From a virus, in the IMG/VR virus record IMGVR_UViG_3300027763_000227, positions 1-24,921 of that record: a stretch of 24,921 nt of DNA; one strand, given 5' to 3'. Shown piece by piece: positions 18,401 through 23,713 of this stretch. A model generated the notes under the pieces. That model saw only the letters and a list, made by a program, of their open reading frames with translations, did not search any database and was not told the origin of the DNA. Within the stretch, counting starts at the first letter, position 1. The number at the start of each line of letters is the position of its first letter. The translations under genes were made by a program, and so were the position numbers.

Positions 18401-18700
18401 ATGAACGAAGCCGAGCGCGTCAAGAGCACTGTTACTTCGCTGATGAATGATGGCAAAGTTCAAGAGGCCAACGACTTGCTGACTCGTCGCGGTGCAGATT
18501 ACATGCAAGCTGAATTGGCAAACGTGTTTAAGACAAACATGAACATGCTGGCGCAAGCTGAACGTGCAATTGCGGTATCCAACATGACTGCTGAAGAGAA
18601 GCGCAAGCAACTCGACAGTATCAGGAAGATGAAGATTGGGCTTGCAAATACGACGCGGGAAATTTCCGATAAAACCATACACCTAATTGGTTCTTTCTAA
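9464..18700 (+). CDS. Giant 3,078-residue polyvalent virion protein: zincin-like, ART-like and LPD38-like regions
   Basis: One uninterrupted frame fills 37% of the window; AGGA at 9454-9457 supports ATG 9464. Residues 1-37 (LPLPDGRFVTIREGETPADT) form a small N-terminal module seen on other large phage proteins. Residues 55-260 are Gly/Ala-rich and hydrophobic, including a GAGAGAG run, and could be membrane-active. Residues 280-1570 are mainly coiled coil. A zincin-like domain follows: LLHEVGVHIGF with His1655, Glu1656 and His1660 in an HExxxH motif, and DDELLAYAVEEA (Glu1715) as a likely third ligand. Residues 1783-2170 resemble the ADP-ribosyltransferase-like domain of phage polyvalent proteins: WHGTGGVFDQFDF, STGEGAQAFSWGTY, then GISGNKFLDSDSRG and STYNYVDF. 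About 2560-2850 resembles LPD38 (LSPLYMAKQLFRDSLAAP; RIPVPFEIGYVFKAIPEALY). Such proteins are thought to be packaged and injected with phage DNA. Virion location and both activities are inferred. Confidence 0.8.
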   Translation: MPQALPLPDGRFVTIREGETPADTWSRAQRMYPEAFQTKAPEVKETTVGGQVKEFFKGLVPGAIGMVESGAIGASALLPQEQEKAARTGIASLASAAKKPFEAAPGYEETVGRKFGEAGGSIIPFLGLGPLGVAGRVGMAALGAGAGAGEARTRAEQGGATESERATATALGTAVGLTEMFAPARILGRVATPAKAGAIEGVKRALMAGGEEAAQEAASQAAQNMIAKGLYKPEQEIIEQVGESAAYGGAVGAMAQGLFDLALGRRAKTPSGQKEEFATLRAEEEKRIEAERQRKTTPDYAKEVVAQYDELAKQKQDLKAQLKTVVKDSATADADRAYNKQITAQLSALDKQLEPLAGDYHGAKQRVTQMAEQERVAKLTPEQYAYDQVPVPSKEQGPEYYEQQIVSPEKPKVETPETKLADYANQRVAMANDQMYTAENYSSKYKSDALQDYTNYLMQDFNSAQQLVQSRPTMEGLPKGLRSDEVYNALKLRVGAEAKEVMKQREQEQSLSQQKLTEPKDKLALYKESEAQVEEQRTSTEHNFEYLDPLFEKALAGKPGVVKVNEKLLPLREAPTVRKTVEGLLDTVEQSNKDYAAFNRQNNPDAATAAFQKGNAANEQLNFMSAEKPAGTETKGLKNGPTEEDTRASYARELIAVRRAQQNALAELEDAASRIRAGETLGKENMPVGKGMAANTEQGLVNMADKARAQYISNALQEAAIHRRAAGKPALTTDEALTAASKLNDTFSDLIARAREKNQPAQYEEVIVQPAQMRANKIVRPAVTERREVAPATKTLSEAELKHFKARAETIRNRLSEEVTVEPRRVETGPLKRQFAEEEARKTTEARGETATTLRGELARRTEYVRNKMAKMGAMRPGARDALNAAADIMDSGKATREILDKVENMVDAIVSRRDVRQVDIQAIKDAVAATRPTALEQKAAGQTALFPETTEDIGYIRVTPANFAKSPRIKPVWEAIQKARDLFKKSEQERLVKKATAAKRMKLLEKLQAQMDNIRSSTQFFWKDTAKWSDTELAKVFAGVPEAGKTAQDKAILYKYVKGQNLTAQERATADRLLNEYRQQELPKYKAKLQEALSLLAQGRRLNDADNQLLGFMQDTNANVRKAAEEMNKQMEVFRTAVKHVKDTLSKSAALSPEQKMMLDSENAVKKQRDVYERAVEKSIQTARRDMDAALAFMLDPLIAKTNADLKAAQAKLVKEKAELNRINDRFTEALDKSKPSQRTELATYELFKYEEKKGIIDDLEKQIEEQTNAFNELVEERSTEYDGSYAVAQAMLDSNVKLERQYLEMLEANLASMRGESVLDNPNSYPFAYQQAEKNMKVQQQAVKAAEKRATEFKEVAKSDQQKMEDFWQDKLGGEGIKRDEGKVSRIETKAEKEAKKLREDAMVALEKEEEAFAKDARKEQILKTFADQMGDLLLEAEAIPGPNDVDALRKIINDPKSELDDVINAQAKVGVLQAIQSIEAQEEVYLEGKPRKKQRVATTLSSIGQAKGKPLRTGRMNATRLHKLFKEEPAAKLEGEIASDAWDTSTDIANEFGGGKTQGSFDFNGDFNFSRGESTTGTNAIDLKDELDEAMGTDVTARGNVRIYDNVESFIKKFPAYAGKIPSDAKGFAENGRATLFANNIGKGHGLGVLLHEVGVHIGFRNFFNAAQFNRLVSTVKKWGTLTDNSIEAQIGRKAAQRVETAETPEAQVDDELLAYAVEEAVQAGVMGTKKGSAYGWLSTIIDAFKKALAKLGIPTSNITAGDLVNYAYGCAQLELRGTWHGTGGVFDQFDFDFMSTGEGAQAFSWGTYRAQKYGIADYYRGKEARKQLNEWEQIPEVAKWDKTQQPTFNGYSIDDFFEFKKNTRVLASAAGKPVVVAKGQKDTLGGVPVQYAAIFASALKEMHRNANDYVALSPADLLKIELGSNPPLKYGQKEYEEFVAGLDLTKLNAVSTEPLYKGVDWIHSRSYDRTDERNVAGQVLWLIRGNKEGTFEERLKNAFKDEIAQQEEYIDVFSSNPQSRMYTEAVQTLAALKKLDLNDFVFNPPTAPPVPKPTGVMLRTLHTRPEDTYLLWNASAEYQPPPVDKAIKDLFNDLTDRAQQKFLMLLPNKQAKGRDIYEALAGTVESQRAATEIMAAYGISGNKFLDSDSRGKPITKKSTYNYVDFVDKEEGAHIIAHNIDRVGKAKGILLSRNAQYANADFESVGDTIRKTVAQNKSWWDKVKANTTGLAFETQVVDRFAGFERLAKYMDNLAGTQMLYYLRSYDQRMNIVSKAVADGAPTIKEITRKDGRIERVVETSGGASITRAVNTLKDAKQYIGNGEAVNQVFTTYMAAIRAENKGIETLNFGTDKDGKPVLTQAMLNEVTALVNKTPGLKKIFEEARREYNQYNRDMLNFVAETGALSKDLVKKLVAEDDYIPFYRERKGVIELVIGNENPIRIGSIAEQPYLDKLVGGDTAILDFMTSSVQNTNMLVDMGMRNLATKNAIMELVDLKAATITKKTEGSDVVKFKVNGEDRYAIVHTEKVKIGNKEFDTGIPADILVKGMEGIPTQMPFLLRAMAMPAQVLRKAVTLSPLYMAKQLFRDSLAAPIMSGANFMPIIGALREINGAAKETLEKRGIIGGQQFRGTSEDLSKILRDIAGGQSGWMKALGTFEAMGMEADALTRRAQYNSYIEQGLSEMEATLLSLESMNFNKRGASPSIHVANALIPFFNAQIQGLNVLYKAMAGKMPFNDQLRIREKLLMRGGMIAGSTILYAMMMQDDEAYKNATPDQKYGNWFVRIPGLDEPLRIPVPFEIGYVFKAIPEALYNSMTQKHGGEEAVQALNQILINVLPGGSSMATIDVGNGLKVPTLIPIPQAIKPAIEQALEKSFFTGRDLLSEREKGLLPEEQYRANTSEAAKLIGSVAGLSPIKIEALINGYTGSVGLAFMQAISLGVPAKETPEQAVKRLSEYPIVGGAFQPNDAGGIINSVYIRMNEAERVKSTVTSLMNDGKVQEANDLLTRRGADYMQAELANVFKTNMNMLAQAERAIAVSNMTAEEKRKQLDSIRKMKIGLANTTREISDKTIHLIGSF

Positions 18701-18842
18701 TCCCCGCAATAGCTCGCGCATTGATTCGGTGAGGGATAGCGGCCCGCAAGCCCATCTCCCTCACCTTGTCAACGTCTAGCCCCGGAACGAAGAAGCCCTC
18801 ACCCGGCTTTAACTTCGCCCACGGATATATTATTTCCGTCAA
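18621..18842 (-). CDS. Conserved small phage protein, 73 residues
   Basis: The protein starts YPWAKLKPGEGFFVPGLD and continues DKVREMGLRAA ... GVWFYRK. I recognise this pattern (YPW/YPF, PGxxFFVP, then a basic helix and a GVxxxR ending) from small proteins in replication or early regions of many phages; its function is unknown, though the basic face suggests nucleic-acid contact. The start is TTG at 18842 with an AGGGAAG Shine-Dalgarno about ten bases upstream; no ATG or GTG gives the whole conserved N-terminus. It overlaps the 3' end of the primase-helicase gene by 44 bases. It also overlaps the 3' end of the giant gene on the other strand by 80 bases. The conserved N-terminal pattern is why I keep it despite two overlaps. 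Confidence 0.7.
   Translation of the reverse strand: MTEIIYPWAKLKPGEGFFVPGLDVDKVREMGLRAAIPHRINARAIAGIRKNQLGVWFYRKFPASYLQAQSSSS
18728..18765. other. Inverted repeat at the convergent boundary
   Basis: GGTGAGGGA (18728-18736) and TCCCTCACC (18757-18765) form a perfect 9-bp stem with a 20-base loop, 28 bases after the end of the giant gene. A bidirectional terminator would be expected between two converging transcription units, but no T tract follows on either strand. The sequence is also coding on the minus strand (VRE ... IPHR), so it may be incidental. Confidence 0.3.
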
Positions 18843-21726
18843 AGACTTCTTCCCTGAAAGTTATATGCATTGCGTTGACCCGCATGGCGGGGCCGTTTGT
18901 GCGAGACAGCATATCTTTCTTGACGTACTTGCACCGAAACAACTCCTCCATCTGAGCCTTGAACTCATCGTATCCGAAGCTCATGCTGACGCAATGCTTC
19001 TTCAACAACTGCTCCTCGATGTAGAACTCACGATACCCTGCGGCCATGAGCCCGTGCTCCACTCTGCCGAGCACCTTGCTCTTGGTGGTTGAGCGGTCAA
19101 CGATGTCGCCGTTGTCACCCCACGCGGCCAAGATTTTCCCTTCGCTCTTCTTGAGCACAATGAAGCTACCGTAGTTGTCCCCGATGTAGGCGTTCAGAAC
19201 GTCTTCAGCAGAACGCACACTAGTCTTGATGACGCCGCGAGCCTTGTCCACCAACGCTTTCAAAGCGGTGATGACTTTGTTAATTTCTACATCAAGGATA
19301 CCTGCGTACTCTTTGCGCAACAAGATAGCCGCTGAAACAGTTGTAGTGCACCCTGCATGCCAGTAGCGCTCGTCATCATCAAAGTTCATGACCTTCTTCA
19401 AATGGATGTGCACCTTCCTGACAATCTCTTCAGCAGTCTTCTGGTTCTTTGTCAGCCACCGTACCCATGCCTCACCCGCCACGCCGTAGTTGCGTTTGAT
19501 ATCAAGCAAAGTTGTACGCTCCTCAGGCGTGAACTTGAGCTTTATGTGCGGTGCCCACTCCAGCATACGAAGAAGCTCCCCGTTGGAACTGTGCGCTCTT
19601 GCCCCCGCCATGTAGTCTGTCAGTTTGGTGTTGGATGTCAGCGTACACGTTGCTGTCCATGTACTGTTGTTGATACGCTCTTTGTTGGAGCCCGCCTCCA
19701 TACGCTCTTTGCCCTGTCCCTCTGCGTAGTCGAAGATGAACTTGGGTGCCCACTCCATGTCGTGGCGCTGTGTGTTTGTAATCTCGTCAATCAAAAGCGG
19801 CATGCTGTTCAAAAGACCTGCTCGCTGTTGCATAGCTACAGGAGACGTACTCTTACCTGTACGGTAGCGCAGAGGATGCCCCCACACACCCGCCTTGGCG
19901 CTAAGTACAAGTGACTTACCCGTACCAGACCATTGGGAGCCGATGTGCCAAACAAACCCTTCATACTCAGTAAAGCGCATAAGCGGGGAGCCAAACGAAT
20001 CTAGCGCCACTGCCAGTGCAGTCTCCATACCGGGCTTCTCAACAAAGACTGTGTTCCAAAGGTGTTGCCAAGTAGCGAGGTCACCCTTGCTGTTGGTGTT
20101 GCGGTTAATGTTTTCAAGCCCCGGCATGGGTATACGTGTCTCGCGCCCGTCCCTATTGAACACGCGGTTGTTGTACACAAAAGAACTGTCGGCCTGCCAG
20201 CCACACTGAAAAGGCACGTCAACAGGTTTGCGGTTCTGCGATGTCTCTCCAACACACGCACGTACATACTCAAACAGCGTCTTGTCATGTCCCGAAAAGG
20301 TGCTGACAATGTTCTGACTGGCAAGGCACTTCAATGTCTCGTCCTTACTGACAATAGACTTTTGCGGAAAGTTCAGCGTCTGCACACCTTCAGGACGTAC
20401 AGCCGCCATGTGTATCAAGTGATCGTTCTCCATCTTCAGTATGTCAACCACAAACAAGTCGTACGGAACCAACTGCACACTCTTCTTAGATTTCTTGCCT
20501 TGCTCGTCCTCTTCCATACGCACACAGTACACACCGCCATGCTCACCGTAACTGTAGCCACGCGGAGGAACAGGGCGCACAATGCTTGGCGCTACGGGTA
20601 ACCCCGTATCTTCTGGCTCGTATGCGTCTTCTGAATCCAGTTCGCTTTCGTCAAAGTCCGCTTCTGGTTCTAACGTCAGCAAGATTTCCTTGGCAGTGTT
20701 GTCCACCTTGATCTCGCGCCCAAGTACCAACGGGTTTGTGATCTTTCCCCAGTGCTTGCACTTGGTGCAGATGCCGGGGTTCTCGCTGTCCATCTTCATG
20801 CAAGCGTATGGCCCCTTGATGTCTGCCAGCTTCTGCACCATCCGCTCTTGGGGGTACGGGTGCATATCTGACAACCATACGGCTTTCTCCATCCCATCAT
20901 TGCAAACCTTGGCCCAAGAAAGAAGTCCGCGCCATATAGGTTCTTTCCCATCTTCCGTTGCCGTTGCAATGTAGTCCTGCACCTGACCACACTGGTCTTC
21001 AAAGTTTTCAAACAATGTGTAGCTGTCTTGAATCAGCTTAACCTGACCTCTAGTTTGAGCTCCTTTCGGTCGCTGGCCGGGTAAGTCTATCTTGGGCGCA
21101 AAGGTTTGCACCACATGCTTTTCCAACTTCTCATAAACAAACGGTGAAAAAGTCGAGAAGTCGAAGATGTCGCCCTCTTGGACTATGCGCACAGGGCGCG
21201 GCGTTGCATACTTCTTCTTGTTGTTGGCCGTTCCGGGCACACGAAGAATTCGTGCGGTGTCTGCGGTAACCCCCATGTCAATTGTGAAGCCTTCTTGTTT
21301 GCACAAGCGCTTCAATATCTCAGCAACAGGTTTCCAAACAGTCGCAGGTATCTCGTCCTTAAGCGGCCAGTAGCAGTGGAGCCCACCACCAGAGTCAACC
21401 ACCCAAGGCGTACCTAATGAATCCATCCCAGTCTTCTGAAGAAACTGGATCAGGGCATCAGCCGCCGCCTTCTTGGAGGCGTACCCATCCAAGTCTACAA
21501 AGAAAGCTTTAAGGTACTTGGCATCATCTGCGCTGCGCTTGGTCTCAAAGGTAGATACGCCATAAAAAACATCGCAGTTATTGGCATGCCACTTCTCAAT
21601 CGTTGGGATAAGGTCTTCGATCTTGTCTGCATATACATGCTCTTTCTTTTTTGTGAGTTCTACCGCGCAGTAAAGGCCAAAACCTTCAGACGGCAAAACC
21701 ACCGCTAAAAATTCAGCGGGTGTCAT
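18799..21726 (-). CDS. Primase-helicase: AEP-type primase fused to DUF927-like helicase
   Basis: A 975-residue replication protein expected to make RNA primers and unwind DNA at the phage fork. Residues 70-170 have archaeo-eukaryotic primase features: FFVDLDG (metal-binding Asp, 77-80), VVDSGGGLHCYWPL (109-122; the GLH histidine) and TARILRVPGTANNK (157-170). A zinc-type cluster follows, with Cys309, Cys320 and Cys323 plus His325 (NPGICTKCKHWG). Residues 350-380 are an acidic linker. The C-terminal half has the ATPase core: Walker A GSQWSGTGKS (596-605), Walker B MPLLIDEI (642-649) and a sensor-like TCTLTSNTKL (693-702), in the arrangement of DUF927 helicases. The start ATG has AAGGAC upstream. 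It is preceded by the 67-residue gene and overlaps the 73-residue gene downstream. No DNA polymerase is visible in the window. Confidence 0.88.
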   Translation of the reverse strand: MTPAEFLAVVLPSEGFGLYCAVELTKKKEHVYADKIEDLIPTIEKWHANNCDVFYGVSTFETKRSADDAKYLKAFFVDLDGYASKKAAADALIQFLQKTGMDSLGTPWVVDSGGGLHCYWPLKDEIPATVWKPVAEILKRLCKQEGFTIDMGVTADTARILRVPGTANNKKKYATPRPVRIVQEGDIFDFSTFSPFVYEKLEKHVVQTFAPKIDLPGQRPKGAQTRGQVKLIQDSYTLFENFEDQCGQVQDYIATATEDGKEPIWRGLLSWAKVCNDGMEKAVWLSDMHPYPQERMVQKLADIKGPYACMKMDSENPGICTKCKHWGKITNPLVLGREIKVDNTAKEILLTLEPEADFDESELDSEDAYEPEDTGLPVAPSIVRPVPPRGYSYGEHGGVYCVRMEEDEQGKKSKKSVQLVPYDLFVVDILKMENDHLIHMAAVRPEGVQTLNFPQKSIVSKDETLKCLASQNIVSTFSGHDKTLFEYVRACVGETSQNRKPVDVPFQCGWQADSSFVYNNRVFNRDGRETRIPMPGLENINRNTNSKGDLATWQHLWNTVFVEKPGMETALAVALDSFGSPLMRFTEYEGFVWHIGSQWSGTGKSLVLSAKAGVWGHPLRYRTGKSTSPVAMQQRAGLLNSMPLLIDEITNTQRHDMEWAPKFIFDYAEGQGKERMEAGSNKERINNSTWTATCTLTSNTKLTDYMAGARAHSSNGELLRMLEWAPHIKLKFTPEERTTLLDIKRNYGVAGEAWVRWLTKNQKTAEEIVRKVHIHLKKVMNFDDDERYWHAGCTTTVSAAILLRKEYAGILDVEINKVITALKALVDKARGVIKTSVRSAEDVLNAYIGDNYGSFIVLKKSEGKILAAWGDNGDIVDRSTTKSKVLGRVEHGLMAAGYREFYIEEQLLKKHCVSMSFGYDEFKAQMEELFRCKYVKKDMLSRTNGPAMRVNAMHITFREEVFDGNNISVGEVKAG

Positions 21727-21739
21727 GTATGTCCTTTGG

Positions 21740-21943
21740 TTACTTTAGTTTGGGGTCGCTTGCGTGGTCTACGCCTTGGGCAAAACCGTCAGCAAAACCT
21801 TCATCATATTTATCGTCAATAGCGCGAGCCAAACGTGTACACAACTCTTCGACCCACTCCTTGGGTAGCATGTCATGCCCAATCAAGTACACCTGCTTAA
21901 GGACTTCTTCGTCGCTCAAGTTTTTAGGTTGAATGCTTTGCAT
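21740..21943 (-). CDS. Small acidic protein of unknown function, 67 residues
   Basis: I do not recognise this protein. The ATG at 21943 is preferred over a TTG at 21955, because GGAG lies six bases before the ATG and overlaps that TTG. The product starts MQSIQPKNLSDEEVLKQVYL and contains EWVEELCTRLARAIDDKYDE, so it is acidic and largely helical, with no membrane segment or enzyme motif. It overlaps the end of the helix-turn-helix gene by 28 bases and ends 13 bases before the primase-helicase start. This close packing supports it as a real gene in the replication operon. A small accessory or regulatory partner is possible but unproven. Confidence 0.62.
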   Translation of the reverse strand: MQSIQPKNLSDEEVLKQVYLIGHDMLPKEWVEELCTRLARAIDDKYDEGFADGFAQGVDHASDPKLK

Positions 21944-22194
21944 GTTTTTCTCCAAGCCTCGTCACATGTGGTGGACGATTGTAAAATTTTAAGAAGCGCT
22001 TCCACCATAGGGCGGTAAGCGACGAATACTTCGCCGCCATTAAACCAGTTGTAAACAGATTGCCGAGAGGCACCTGTTGCTTTGGCAATCTTAATGGCAG
22101 AGAAGTCGAGATGCACAGCCCACCGCCCGAGTTGGTTCCCCAACGTCTTAGGCGCTCGCTTGACTGTGGTAATAACTTGTGGTGAATATGGCAT
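21916..22194 (-). CDS. Helix-turn-helix DNA-binding protein, 92 residues
   Basis: The central segment LDFSAIKIAKATGASRQSVY, followed by NWFNGGEVFVAYRPMVEALL, is a classic helix-turn-helix: a supporting helix ending at AKAT, a turn at GAS, and recognition helix RQSVYNWF. The pattern RWAVHLDF...GASRQSVYNWF recurs in small phage regulators related to the XRE/Cro class. It probably binds DNA as a dimer to control phage transcription. The ATG at 22194 has no Shine-Dalgarno and lies nine bases beyond the 3' arm of a stable hairpin on the transcribed strand. Expression may therefore be low or structure-controlled. The C-terminal 20 residues are coding overlap with the next gene. Operator sites were not identified. 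Confidence 0.8.
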   Translation of the reverse strand: MPYSPQVITTVKRAPKTLGNQLGRWAVHLDFSAIKIAKATGASRQSVYNWFNGGEVFVAYRPMVEALLKILQSSTTCDEAWRKTCKAFNLKT

Positions 22195-22203
22195 GGTGTA
22201 AGT

Positions 22204-22219
22204 GGGGGCCGAAGCCCCC
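22204..22219 (-). terminator. UUCG hairpin between SSB-like gene and HTH gene
   Basis: Read on the minus strand this is GGGGGC-TTCG-GCCCCC, a perfect 6-bp GC stem closed by C(UUCG)G, one of the most stable RNA tetraloops. It begins eight bases after the stop of the SSB-like gene and ends nine bases before the HTH start. The next bases (ACTTACACC) contain no T run, so full termination is doubtful. Attenuation, 3'-end protection of the SSB-like mRNA or translational control of the HTH gene are all possible. Confidence 0.55.
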
Positions 22220-22226
22220 GTTATAA

Positions 22227-23183
22227 TTACTCGTTCTCGTCCCAGTCGTCGACCATATCAGACAAGGCGTTCTTGGCTTTAGGTACAGCGTTGGGTTTCT
22301 TCTCATCCTTGCGGACGGTAGGCTCCTCTTCGTCTTCAGGAGGCAAAGTAGCAGGTTTAGCTTTGGCCTTGGCCTTAGGAGCTGGCGCTTCTTCCGCTTC
22401 CTCCTCCACTGGAGTGGCTTTAGGACGCGCACCGGGGATTGCCAAAGGAGCCGCCACGTTGTCCATCTTGGCGACAGTCATGGACACTGCCTTAATAGCC
22501 GCATCAGACTTGCCCTGTTGTTGAACAACGACATACTCATCGTCTGTCAACCAACGCATAGACTTAAAGAACAGCTTGGGCGACTCTGACTTGGTGTCGA
22601 ACTTCATGCGGGTGACCACCTCGGATGGGTCCACGTTCTGTGCGCCGAGCCAGCGAGCGTAAGCTTGCAGTGCGCGGTTGTCGCCATCTTCCTTGCCGAA
22701 GATAGAGGTTGCTGGAACGGTGATCTGCATGACCGCACCTTCCATGTCGTTCGCCAACACTACAGCAACACGTTGCTGGAAGCGGCAAGCACGGCTATTG
22801 TTTTGCCCAGACCCTGCAATGTTCTGGCGGCACCCTTCACACTTGGTATTCTGTTGGTTACGTGCCTCAGGGTCAGGCGTCTTACCGTCTGCTGACCAGC
22901 AATCGGGAGCACTTGCTTCGCCATCATATGACTTGGCATAGAACACACGCGAAATATCTGGCGCGGCATTGACAACCACCACATCGAGGTAGCGGTCTTC
23001 GATTGCGGCAATCTCTTTACCGCCATCATTCAAACGGAATACACCGCCTTTGATGGAGATACGTTTGCCACCACCGCCACCCGCTGAGCCACCAGCAAGA
23101 GCTTTGGCAATAGGGGACAACGAGGTGCGGTTCTTTGCGAACGCGGGGGCTTGAGATGGGTTGAACAGAGCTACATTGCTCAT
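22227..23183 (-). CDS. Probable single-stranded DNA-binding protein with zinc motif and acidic tail
   Basis: This 318-residue protein opens MSNVALFNPSQAPAFAKNRT and contains KRISIKGGVFRLNDGGKEIA, a start I know from conserved phage proteins sometimes labelled ssDNA-binding. Four cysteines (95, 115, 118 and 133) in DCWSADG ... KCEGCRQN ... RACRF could hold a zinc ion, as in zinc-containing phage SSBs such as T4 gp32. Residues 137-215 look like a beta-rich core (RVAVVLANDMEGAVMQITVP). From about 250 the chain becomes a Pro/Ala/Lys/Glu-rich linker with AKAKAK repeats. It ends in a strongly acidic tip (DMVDDWDENE). Linker plus acidic tip is the standard partner-binding tail of SSBs. It lies in the operon with the primase-helicase and has AGGAG before ATG. 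Function is inferred. Confidence 0.62.
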   Translation of the reverse strand: MSNVALFNPSQAPAFAKNRTSLSPIAKALAGGSAGGGGGKRISIKGGVFRLNDGGKEIAAIEDRYLDVVVVNAAPDISRVFYAKSYDGEASAPDCWSADGKTPDPEARNQQNTKCEGCRQNIAGSGQNNSRACRFQQRVAVVLANDMEGAVMQITVPATSIFGKEDGDNRALQAYARWLGAQNVDPSEVVTRMKFDTKSESPKLFFKSMRWLTDDEYVVVQQQGKSDAAIKAVSMTVAKMDNVAAPLAIPGARPKATPVEEEAEEAPAPKAKAKAKPATLPPEDEEEPTVRKDEKKPNAVPKAKNALSDMVDDWDENE

Positions 23184-23195
23184 GGCGTTCTCCTG

Positions 23196-23645
23196 TTACT
23201 TAGTGGGTTTACGAACTGAAACGGCATACTCCGTTATGGAGTTAAGCCCTGCGGGAACCAGACTGGGGTTGTCTTCCAAGAAGGTTGCCATATTGGTTTG
23301 CGCAATGCGCTTCTCCAATAAATCCAACGCATCATGTTCTTTGACAAACTCTTTGAAAGAGTCCCAGTCTTGTGTGTTGTAGCGTGTCTTGGTAGACAAC
23401 ACCACAGTACCTTGGTCAGTGCGGACACTCGATACTCCGAGCGCCAACATCTGGTCTTTGAGTGCAATCTTCACTAGGTCTTGCTGACGTTTGATGTCCT
23501 CAATCTGCGACTCGAATTCTTGCGTAAGCTCTTGAACTCTTTGTTGCATCTTGCGGTACACCTTGGCCAACTTGTCCATAGGGACAATGACTGCCTCAGT
23601 CGGTTGCTCCTGAGGAGGGGACTCCTCATCGTCAATGGTTGACAT
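23196..23645 (-). CDS. Conserved coiled-coil protein of the replication block, 149 residues
   Basis: I recognise the pattern from phage early regions but know no function for it. Residues 1-20 are acidic and Pro/Gln-rich. About 22-65 form a coiled coil (VYRKMQQRVQELTQEFESQI). The C-terminal domain reads VSSVRTDQGTVVLSTKTRYN, then DWDSFKEFVKEHDALDLLEK and NPSLVPAGLNSITEYAVSVR. The layout of a helical hairpin followed by a small beta domain is loosely like Gam-type nuclease inhibitors, but I see no convincing Gam motif. Its RBS region TAACAGGAGAA (23650-23660) is identical to that of the SSB-like gene (23188-23198), whose Shine-Dalgarno overlaps this gene's stop codon. The two are probably produced together. 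Confidence 0.68.
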   Translation of the reverse strand: MSTIDDEESPPQEQPTEAVIVPMDKLAKVYRKMQQRVQELTQEFESQIEDIKRQQDLVKIALKDQMLALGVSSVRTDQGTVVLSTKTRYNTQDWDSFKEFVKEHDALDLLEKRIAQTNMATFLEDNPSLVPAGLNSITEYAVSVRKPTK

Positions 23646-23713
23646 TTGCTTCTCCTGTTATATGTCTAAGGTTTAACATCATACACGGCAATTCTTTTTG
23701 CGCAACTCCTTTC
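23646..23713 (-). other. Short intergenic gap with an orphan Shine-Dalgarno and weak promoter-like boxes
   Basis: These 68 bases separate the SNF2 helicase from the coiled-coil gene. On the minus strand AAGGAG (plus coordinates 23706-23711) follows the helicase stop directly but is not followed by a credible gene. TTGCGC, then 16 bases, then TATGAT could be a weak promoter, and TATAAC occurs further on. The genuine RBS of the next gene, CAGGAG, closes the gap. None of the promoter-like boxes is strong enough for a firm call. Confidence 0.3.

Noticed and set aside
18728-18765. Inverted repeat as a proven bidirectional terminator
   Set aside because: No T tract on either strand, a 20-base loop, and the arms are coding sequence; kept only as a low-confidence feature.
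21944-21955. TTG start four codons upstream for the 67-residue gene
   Set aside because: The TTG overlaps the GGAG that serves as the Shine-Dalgarno for ATG 21943.
23646-23690. 16-codon minus-strand frame (MMLNLRHITGEANVNH) before the coiled-coil gene
   Set aside because: The nearest SD is 23 bases away and the frame runs across the real RBS and start of the next gene.
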